DNA of 64,000 nucleotides from Lepturacanthus savala (lineage: Eukaryota > Chordata > Actinopteri > Scombriformes > Trichiuridae), in the NCBI GenBank assembly GCA_030544235.1, contig CM060475.1:9284909-9348908 (forward strand). Direction: 5' to 3'. Position 1 is the first letter of the stretch. Each line of letters begins with the position of its first letter. Made by a program: the position numbers and the translations under genes. Shown piece after piece: positions 56,843-64,000 of the stretch. The notes below the pieces were generated by a model, which did no database searches, was not told the origin of the DNA, and saw only the letters and a list, made by a program, of their open reading frames with translations.

Positions 56843-56977
56843 GTCCAACACATCGTGACAGAAACCAGAGACAAGATCATGCAGTATAAGAGCAAGATGG
56901 CGGACGAGGCCGACCTGCGGCGGCGGCTGGCCAGTCTGGAGGAATCTGTAGAACTCCACGAACACATGAAGAGACAG
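56843..56977 (+). CDS. fam184a: fam184a exon 3
   Basis: Residues 85-129: VQHIVTETRDKIMQYKSKMA, DEADLRRRLASLEESVELHE, HMKRQ. Corresponds to the human ILAETREKILQYKSK region. Helix-forming coiled coil with heptad-like leucines. Acceptor TTCTCTGTTCAG, donor GTCCGT (weak at +3), 135 nt, phases 0 and 0. Confidence 0.93.
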
Positions 56978-57114
56978 GTCCGTGTCAGCTGGCAGCATGA
57001 GGACCTTTATTTAGTGGTGTTTAGGGCGTCTGAGCTGATTCATCGTCATCTTTATGCCACGTCGTCATAGCGAATTATTCCAGATCTGAGTTCAGCTGCA
57101 GAAAACTCTAATCC

Positions 57115-57760
57115 ATAGTGTTTCCATGGCAACAATTACTTTATCTTCATTTTTCTAAAAAGCTGTGATGTAAAATCTATGTTTTTACAGTTAGGTGAGA
57201 AAAGCGGGCTTTTATTTTGAAGGACATGCAATTTATGAGGTCACATGACCAGGATATCCCTATTGCTGATGGACATTTAAAATATGGGCGTTTATTTTTT
57301 TCAGAATTTGGGGAAAATTTTACCAAATAAAAAATTTAACTTCAATTAAATTTACTTTTGATATTTATTTTCTACTGTGTTAAAATAGATTTGTTGCCAC
57401 GTGTCAACAATATAAAAATATAATAAATTCCTAGTGTATAAACCTGATGAGTCCCATTGACTTACATATTATTATTTAGGGCATTTCAGTAATAAAAGGT
57501 GTGAAAAGGGGGCTTTTATTTTGAAGGACATACAGTTTATGAGGTCACATGACCAGGATATCCCTATTGCTGATGGACATTTGACATGTGAGCATCACTG
57601 TCTCACAATTGAATTGACTTTTATTTTGGAAAATTCCCATTGACTTACATAGCATTTACAACAGTTTACAACTTTTTCTTACATATTTTTTAATATATCT
57701 ATTATTTCTGCTATTTTAAGTAATAAAACTGATCCTAAACATTATTTTTACCACGTCTAA
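57115..57760 (+). mobile_element. two forward TTAA-type MITE (family A) copies before exon 4
   Basis: Cores at 57,190-57,285 and 57,500-57,600, each with right-hand parts (ATTGACTTACATA). The second ends about 30 bp before the exon 4 acceptor, so it supplies part of its upstream sequence. Confidence 0.75.
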
Positions 57761-57785
57761 TATAATCTTTGTTTTATTTTCTCAG

Positions 57786-57884
57786 GCTTTAGCCGAGTTT
57801 GAGATGTACAGACAGAGGATGGAGGATTCTCAGCTCTGCACCGAGGCCCAACACACACAGAGAGTGGTGTCTATGAGCAGAGAG
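57786..57884 (+). CDS. fam184a: fam184a exon 4
   Basis: Residues 130-162: ALAEFEMYRQRMEDSQLCTE, AQHTQRVVSMSRE, matching the human EFEAYKHRVEDMQLCAEAQH block. 99 nt, phases 0 and 0. The donor GTACACAC runs straight into a (CA) repeat of about 72 bp (57,887-57,958), so positions +3 onward of the 5' splice site are repeat sequence. The acceptor is TTTTATTTTCTCAG. Confidence 0.93.

Positions 57885-57886
<2 letters not shown>

Positions 57887-57958
<72 letters not shown>
57887..57958 (+). repeat. (CA)36 microsatellite fused to the exon 4 donor
   Basis: Begins at position +3 of the fam184a exon 4 5' splice site (GTACACAC...). Confidence 0.97.
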
Positions 57959-57962
<4 letters not shown>

Positions 57963-58459
57963 ATGCAGATTGAGTTTGATGCTGATAAAACATTAAAAAA
58001 GACTAAAGACGAGTCGACTCTTGTAGAACATGTGTTGTTCTACATTATGAAGCAATGATGTACGACACTGTTAATGTTAACAGCTGATTCTGATGCTGGA
58101 TTCTATTGATTATTGATTAATTATGGTGTAAAATGTCAATCAGTGTTTATTTATTCTATTTATTTGACAGGAAGAATGCAGCCAGACATAATTATATGGA
58201 TGCAGCTGATGTGAATCCAATAAGAGTTGAGTGCAGAAATGACAGAAATGGTTATTTAATCTACTTTAATATAATTCCATATATTATTTTATATCATTAT
58301 AACGTCTCACAGCATCAGAACATCAGCTTCTCTAGAGTCTGATGGCAGAAACCATAGATGCTATATTCAATAAGATATAAGATATGTCTGATTCTGAGGC
58401 TTTAAATATGCGTTTCCCATGAATCCCAGCTGATGAGGATGTGTTTTCGTTCCGTCCAG

Positions 58460-58666
58460 GTGGAGGAGATGCGCCGTGACTTCGAGGAGAAGCTGCGAGC
58501 CTTCAGCCAGACTCAGGCCCAGTTCGAGGCGGATAAACGGCGAGCTCTGGAGGAGCTGAGGGCCGTGCACCGCCAGGAGGTGGAGGAGCTGCTCCACAAC
58601 CAGCAGAACCAGAGCCACAACTCCACCGAGGACCAGGAGAAACTGGCCGAGCTGCACCGACAGGAG
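58460..58666 (+). CDS. fam184a: fam184a exon 5
   Basis: Residues 163-231: VEEMRRDFEEKLRAFSQTQA, QFEADKRRALEELRAVHRQE, VEELLHNQQNQSHNSTEDQE, KLAELHRQE. Strong colinear match to FAM184A. The QNQSHNSTEDQ patch is a polar break between coiled-coil stretches, as in the human protein. Acceptor TTCCGTCCAG, donor GTGGGA, 207 nt, phases 0 and 0. Confidence 0.94.
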
Positions 58667-58739
58667 GTGGGATTAAAGAGAGAGAGCAAATAATCGCTGC
58701 ATCACAGGCTGAACATGATGGCTGCTGAATATTTATCTA

Positions 58740-59610
58740 CTGAAGCCTTTAATGCATGAACTGTTACTTACACATGGTAAAATAATGTGTTAAACTTACA
58801 TTTGTATTACTTTAAATAGCCTAAATAATAGATGTGCTATGTAAGTCAATGGACTCCATTAGGTTTATGCACTAGCTATTTATCATATTTGCATATTGTT
58901 AAAATATGGAAACAAATCAAAATCTTAAAAATTTGAATTAAAACATGAAGTAAATTTAAGTTCAATTTATTTTATTTTATTTATTTTCCGAAATTCTGAA
59001 AAACAAGACACATTTCAGTCCATCAGCAATAGGGATATCCTGGTCATGTGACCTCATAAATTGCTTGTCCTTCAAAATAAAAGCCCCCTTTTCATGACTA
59101 ACTGTAGAAACATAGATATTATATCACATTTTTTTAGAAAAATGAAGATAAAGTAATTGTTGCCTACTTTTCAGCTCAAATATCATTAAGGCTCTATTGC
59201 ATTAAATATATTATATAGAGATTGTGTTTTGATTGTTTTTATTACCTAAAATAACCTAAATAATAGATATATTTAAAAAGTTTAACCATTAGGTTGTTAC
59301 ACTAGGAATTTATCATATGTGCATATGATACACATATTTTAGCATATTATTAAAATTAAATTAATTTAAACTTTAACTTTTTATTTGGTTCAACATTTTT
59401 TTTTCTAAATTTTAAATAAAAGTCAGACAGTGATGCTCACATGTCAAAATGTCCATCAGCAATAGGGATATCCTGGTCATGTGATCTCATAAACTGTATG
59501 CCCTTCAAAATAAAAGCACCTAACTGTAAAAACATAAATTTTATATCACAGCTTTTTAGAAAAATGAAGATAAAGTAATTGTTGCCATATGGAAACACTA
59601 TAAAATCCAG
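58740..59610 (-). mobile_element. two inverted TTAA-type MITE (family A) copies
   Basis: Cores at 59,015-59,160 and 59,435-59,590 with right-hand parts upstream of each. They occupy most of fam184a intron 5. Confidence 0.75.
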
Positions 59611-59871
59611 GATTAATGTATGATTTATATTGATTTATAACCACTCTTGTATTTACTCCACATATTTTATTGTCTTTTTTGGAGAGATCTGATTGGTCCA
59701 TTCTGACTTAAAACTGTATTTAAATAGAAAAATGTAGATTTGTGTTGTAGTAGCAGTTGGATTATAGTTCTAATCTTCCTTTAGACCTTTTTTATGTCTT
59801 GCCTCATCCATAATGCTGAAATATTGGTGTAAAACCAGTAAAAAGAGTGTGTCCTGGTTCCCTGAGTGTAG

Positions 59872-60045
59872 GTGGATGCGCTGATGGAGCGAGTGGAGGA
59901 GATTACCAAGGATAAAGTCCGTCTGGTGGAGGAATACGAGGCCAAGCTGGGAAAAGCTCAGGAGTATTACGAGAGGGAGCTGGAGGCCATGAGGAGAACC
60001 CACCAGCTCACCACCGAGAACCTGCTGGCCTGGAAAAGAACCGAG
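59872..60045 (+). CDS. fam184a: fam184a exon 6
   Basis: Residues 232-289: VDALMERVEEITKDKVRLVE, EYEAKLGKAQEYYERELEAM, RRTHQLTTENLLAWKRTE. Matches the human IEDYEGKLNKAQSFYERELD block. Coiled coil throughout. Acceptor CCCTGAGTGTAG, donor GTAAAT, 174 nt, phases 0 and 0. Confidence 0.94.
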
Positions 60046-60399
60046 GTAAATCCTGTCGTTACCTTGATCCTCAACACAAAAAGGCTTCCAGTCGACCTGG
60101 ATCTGTGTTAGAAACCCCAGAAAATCAAAGCTGTCAGTGCAAATTCTATGAAATAAAACAGACAATTAAGCCTCATCATAAAACTTTGAGCTGGAAACAG
60201 AGTGATGAAGATGTCGTAGCAAACACTTTGACTGTCATGCAGTTAAAGCTACGATTAATGCTTCGATAATTAGCATTGATGCAGCCTCTTAATTAATTAA
60301 TTAATTCAGTCATTTAGTCTTTTGAGGATTTTAAAAAATGGATTTCACAAAGAACAAGGATCAACCTCCAATGTCTTGTTGTATATTAACCAACAGCCT

Positions 60400-60780
60400 A
60401 GAGCTGCAACAATTAATCAATTAATCAATTAGTTTATGATTATTACTTTAATCACCTACTATTTGATATTTGATTAATTGATTTGAGTCATTTATTAATC
60501 AGTAAATGTCTAAATTCTCTGGTTCCAGCTTCTCTTCTCTGATTATTTCCTGGTTTCTTTAGTCTCTATAATAATAATAAACTGATGACTGAAACTTCAC
60601 AGGATCTAGAACACAACCTTGAGGAACCCCACATTTGATTATCAAACTATTTTGATAACCGGTTAATGGATTAGAGTCATTTTTAATTAGAAAATGTCCA
60701 AATTCTCTGGTTCCAGCTTCTCTTCTCTGATTATTTCCTGGTTTCTTTAGTCTCTATAATAATAAACTGACATTTTAGGT
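60400..60780. repeat. family E single copies, two in tandem
   Basis: CTCTGGTTCCAGCTTCTCTT and GATTATTTCCTGGTTTCTTT at about 60,518 and 60,705, each preceded by ATTAATCAATTAG-type sequence. Lies in intron 6. 60,780-61,119 has no recognised feature. Confidence 0.75.
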
Positions 60781-61119
60781 TGAATCTGAATTGAATTCAG
60801 GTTAAATCTTTTCTTCTATTATAGTTTTTTTCTTGATTTTGGTCAATTTAAAGTTGTTTTAAGGAAATAAGATGAAATAGTTTGACGTCTTATTATAATA
60901 TTGACATTTTGTCTCATATTTCTTTACTTTATAATTTCATATTTTCCATATTTGCTTAAATTCAAGGGGAAAAAAGTAGATTAATAGACTAGTTTCCAAC
61001 AAGATTACAAGTAGATTTAATGGCAGTGATTCACAGACCAGCGGCCATCTTGTCTGGCCACGTTTTCCTGTTACATAATAATAATTAGCGTATATTTACA
61101 GTATTCTGCTAACGTCCAG

Positions 61120-61281
61120 GTGGAGCTTCGTAAGGAGTTCCAGGCTCAGGAAGCAGCTCTGCAGCGCTCGTTGTCCAAGCTGAGGAGTGAGCTCCAGAAA
61201 GCCCAGGAGGAGGCCCGGGAGAACCGGGACAAGACCAACAGACTCCAGACGTCGCTGGCCAACGCTGAGGGAACCATCAAA
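61120..61281 (+). CDS. fam184a: fam184a exon 7
   Basis: Residues 290-343: VELRKEFQAQEAALQRSLSK, LRSELQKAQEEARENRDKTN, RLQTSLANAEGTIK. ELRKEFQAQEA corresponds to human DLRKEFQGQEA. Acceptor TGCTAACGTCCAG, donor GTACGT, 162 nt, phases 0 and 0. The following intron carries the foldback element at about 61.4-62.6 kb. Confidence 0.94.
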
Positions 61282-61399
61282 GTACGTCTGTGGATAAGAA
61301 ACTGACTCAGAACCAAAATCAAAGCCAAAATCCTTAAAAGTCCACCAACTTCTGGCACCTATAAACGGGTGTTTCAGCCTTAATATTCCTCTGAATGTC

Positions 61400-62565
61400 T
61401 TGTTTTTGCCTCAGAAACAGCAGTTCTGATGTCAGCCCACACGTTTTAATGGTATGAAGGTCCAGGGATTGGTCTGGCCACTCCAGAACTTTAATTTTGT
61501 TGGTCTGGAACCAAGATGCTGCTGGTTTACTGGTGTGTTTACTGGTGTGTTTGAGGTCGTCTTGTTAAAACGGACATTTCCTCTGCAGCATAAGGCAGCA
61601 TGACCTCTTCATGTATTCTGATATAGGCAGATATCAGAAGCCATGATAACTTGTCTTCATGCTGAAGAGGAAACAATTTGCCAAAGAACAACATCAACTG
61701 GCCAAAAGAGAGTGTATTTGTGTCAATTGTATTTGCTCTTTGCTCTTTACAATCTCAAATATTTACTGTGTAAACTGAAAAATCTTCATTATTTAGCATT
61801 CCTGTGAGTCCCTAGACCAATTTCTGGCACCTATGAATAAGTGTTTCAGCCAATAATTCCTCTGAATGTCTTGGTTTTGCCTCAGAAAGACAATTTTTGA
61901 GTTTCTAACGGAATTAAGGTCCAGAAGTTTAATGTTGTTGGTCTGGAACCAAGATGCTGCTGGTTTACTGGTGTCAAACTCACATTTCAAGGGTATTTCC
62001 TCTTTTGCATAAGGCAACATGACCTCTTCAAGTATTCTGATATAGGCAAACTGATCCATGATGCCTTGTATGTGATAAATAGGCCCAAAACAAAAAGAAC
62101 AATCTGACTTTCATCAGTCCACAAAATGTTCTCTTTATACCAGTTGATGTTGTTCTTTGGCAAATTGTTTCCTCTTCAGCATGAAGACAAGTTATCATGG
62201 ATCAGTTTGCCTATATCTAGATACTTGTAGAGGTCATGTTGTCTTATGCTGTAGAGGAAATCTCCGTTTTAACAAGACGACCCCAAACACACCAGTAAAC
62301 CAGCAGCTGTTCTTTTTGTGTTGGGCCTATTTATCACATACAAGGCATCATGGATCAGTTTGCCTATATCAGAATACATGAAGAGGTCATGTTGCCTTAT
62401 GCAAAAGAGGAAATCCCCTTGAAATGTGAGTTTCACACCAGTAAACCAGCAGCATCTTGGTTCCAGACCAAGTTCATGACCTGAATATCGTTAGAAACTC
62501 ACAGGAATGTTAAATAATGAAGATTTTTCAGTTTATACAGTAAATATTGGAGTTGGTAAAGAAAA
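61400..62565. mobile_element. foldback element (long nested inverted repeats)
   Basis: 61,440-61,715 is inverted at about 62,125-62,330 (shared AAATTGTTTCCTCTTCAGCA and inverse). 61,755-62,095 is inverted at about 62,310-62,560 (TTACTGTGTAAACTGAAAAA and inverse TTTTTCAGTTTATACAGTAA). All arms share the CCAAGATGCTGCTGGTTTAC segment. Probably a Tc1-like or other DNA-transposon relic; no intact frame. Confidence 0.65.
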
Positions 62566-62906
62566 ACTCAGCAGCCTAATATTCATTTTTCTTCATTTTC
62601 TGTAAAACAATTAAACTTTTCACACGTTTTTCCTTCACATTTTGATTTAGGATATAAAATGCAGTGTTAACAATGCATCGCAAAGCACAATTGGTTTGAG
62701 ATTAGTCTTTTTGGGTATAAAAATGGGCTAAATTGAATGAAAAACTAATGAAAAGTAAAATCCCTGCGGCGGAAAAGTGTTTCTAAGAATCCCAGAGTGG
62801 TTGGAAAATCGAATGTGATGCTGCAGGCGAAATGTGTGCAGCAGCAACGGGTGGATGTAGGTTTGAGGGAGACGCTAAACGCAGAATCGCTTTAATTTCA
62901 CTGCAG

Positions 62907-63042
62907 AACCTGCACAAGCAGCTGGAGGAGGCCATCCAGGACGGGGAGATCTGGGTGATGCAGTTAAAGGACACCGAGTACGAGCTGGACGGCAGCAGAG
63001 AGCGGGTTCAGCAGCAGGCCACGGAAATCCTCCACAAAGCCA
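62907..63042 (+). CDS. fam184a: fam184a exon 8
   Basis: Residues 344-388 plus one base: NLHKQLEEAIQDGEIWVMQL, KDTEYELDGSRERVQQQATE, ILHKA. Matches the human LQKQLDDAKEGE...RERLQQQASDLVLKAS region. Acceptor TTAATTTCACTGCAG, donor GTAAGA. This is the first fam184a exon here not to end in phase 0 (phase 1). The gene continues beyond the window, and 63,043-64,000 is intron. Confidence 0.92.
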
Positions 63043-63289
63043 GTAAGACCTGCTGCTGCAGGAAATTACATCAGGGCTGAAGTGAATGTGGAACATCTGC
63101 CTTCTTTCTGCTCACTTTACCCCAACAAGATGAATTCTTGGGCTGATGTTTCAACACTTTTCTGGGAGATTAAGAGAAAATCTGTTCAGCATCTCCATGG
63201 AGATGATGTCGCTTCAGCAGAAATGAACAAAAAAATGTTCAACACAAATCTGCTGCTTTTAAAGGGGATCGATTATGAAAAGACGGCAA

Positions 63290-63860
63290 CGATTAGTTGA
63301 TTAATCGATTAGTTATGCTAATGAACCAAACAACTAACCGATTAATCGTTTCAATAATCAATATGAAAAAATATGAGGTAAAAAAGAGAGAGAAAATGTC
63401 TACATGATAATAAAATGACAATTTAATTCTCTAATTTTATTAAAACAAGTTTAAATTAAATAATAGTTGGTTTGACAACTTTTGGCAATTAATCAATTAA
63501 TCAGTTGATCAATTAATCAAATAATCAACTTTTCTGTTTGTTGATTTTGGTTAAATATATGAAAAATATGAGATTAATCATCACAGTTTAATTTCTGACT
63601 AAACTACATTTTTATTTAGTTTATTTTCTCCAAACTAGTTGATGGAAACTCACTGATTAGTTGATTAATCGATTAGTTTCCAACTTGTTACTTTAATCAA
63701 CAACTATTCTGATAATTGATTCATTGGATTTTTATAAAGAAAATGTGTAAATTCTCTGGTTCCAGCTTCTCTTCTCTGATTATTTCCTGGTTTCTTTAGT
63801 CTCTATAATAATAAACTGATGATCTTTGGATAAAAACAGACATTTTAGGTTGAATCTTCA
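63290..63860. repeat. family E copy with ATTAATCGATTAG palindromes
   Basis: Clusters of TTGATTAATCGATTAGT at about 63,300 and 63,660, followed by CTCTGGTTCCAGCTTCTCTT and ATAAACTGATGATCTTTGG. The last 140 bp of the window show nothing further. Confidence 0.75.
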
Positions 63861-64000
63861 GCTTTGGATCCACATTTTACACCGTTTTAGTTGCAGCTCT
63901 ACTTCTCTTTTGTTCCTGCTGAGTCTTTCTGTCGTGGTCTGGTGTCCTTGAACACAAGCTGTTCAGAAATGGCTCCTGTTGTGATGTCACAACAGGAGTG

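Larger units (their letters stand above)
47999..63042 (+). other. fam184a: fam184a gene (coding extent in window; continues to the right)
   Basis: Eight exons on the plus strand give 388 codons plus one base. The product is the N-terminal part of FAM184A, a long coiled-coil protein of poorly known function. Recognition rests on the conserved LHLKMSKKIAQLTKVIYALN followed by TKNDEHE at the exon 1-2 junction, and on colinear similarity through QLCTEAQHTQRVVSMSREVE and ELRKEFQAQEAAL to the end of the window. FAM184B is less similar at every exon. After the serine-rich N-terminus nearly the whole chain is Glu/Lys/Gln/Arg-rich helix. Exons 2-7 are all multiples of three in phase 0, an unusual regularity. 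The human protein is over 1,100 residues, so roughly two thirds of the gene lies beyond 64,000. Confidence 0.92.

Noticed and set aside
47999..63042. Assigning the coiled-coil gene to fam184b
   Set aside because: FAM184B has a different N-terminus and diverges in the QLC-EAQH and ELRKEFQAQEA blocks, where this gene follows FAM184A.

Overview
The window is vertebrate nuclear DNA, almost certainly from a ray-finned (teleost) fish. Two spliced protein genes are recognisable by exon-by-exon translation, the introns are a few hundred bp to 12 kb, and the rest is a dense patchwork of microsatellites, minisatellites and short DNA-transposon relics (MITEs of hAT, TA-target and TTAA-target type) with little LINE sequence. 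No tRNA, rRNA or CRISPR array was found.

Positions 1-38,638 (minus strand) hold an ELK-type voltage-gated potassium channel gene, best matched to kcnh3. Twelve coding exons were placed, all with GT/AG borders and compatible phases. They give 848 residues in order: N-cap, PAS domain, S1-S6 with a GFG selectivity filter, C-linker, and cyclic-nucleotide-binding homology domain. The C-terminal tail runs off the left edge. Exon 1 and the 5' UTR lie in a CpG-rich block at about 38.56-38.93 kb. A short uORF there overlaps the start codon.

Positions 39-47.5 kb are intergenic. They hold composite arrays of two dispersed repeat families and an apparently identical 1,493-bp tandem duplication.

Positions 47,999 to beyond 63,042 (plus strand) hold fam184a, a coiled-coil protein gene. 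Eight exons (388 codons) were placed and the gene continues past the right edge. The two genes are divergent, with start codons about 9.4 kb apart. Nothing in the sequence shows a functional link between them.

The most unusual content is non-coding. One dispersed family has ends reading TTAA-CCCTCTATTGCAT and its inverse, which fits a piggyBac-type MITE, with over 30 copies or fragments. A 22-bp satellite inside kcnh3 intron 4 repeats a consensus-like 5' splice site about 18 times on the sense strand. G/T-only hexamer arrays flank the exon coding the end of the binding-homology domain. Long CTG and CAG tracts share fam184a intron 1. Two homologous low-complexity blocks flank fam184a exon 2, which is in-frame and skippable. 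CA repeats lie just downstream of a 5' splice site in each gene.
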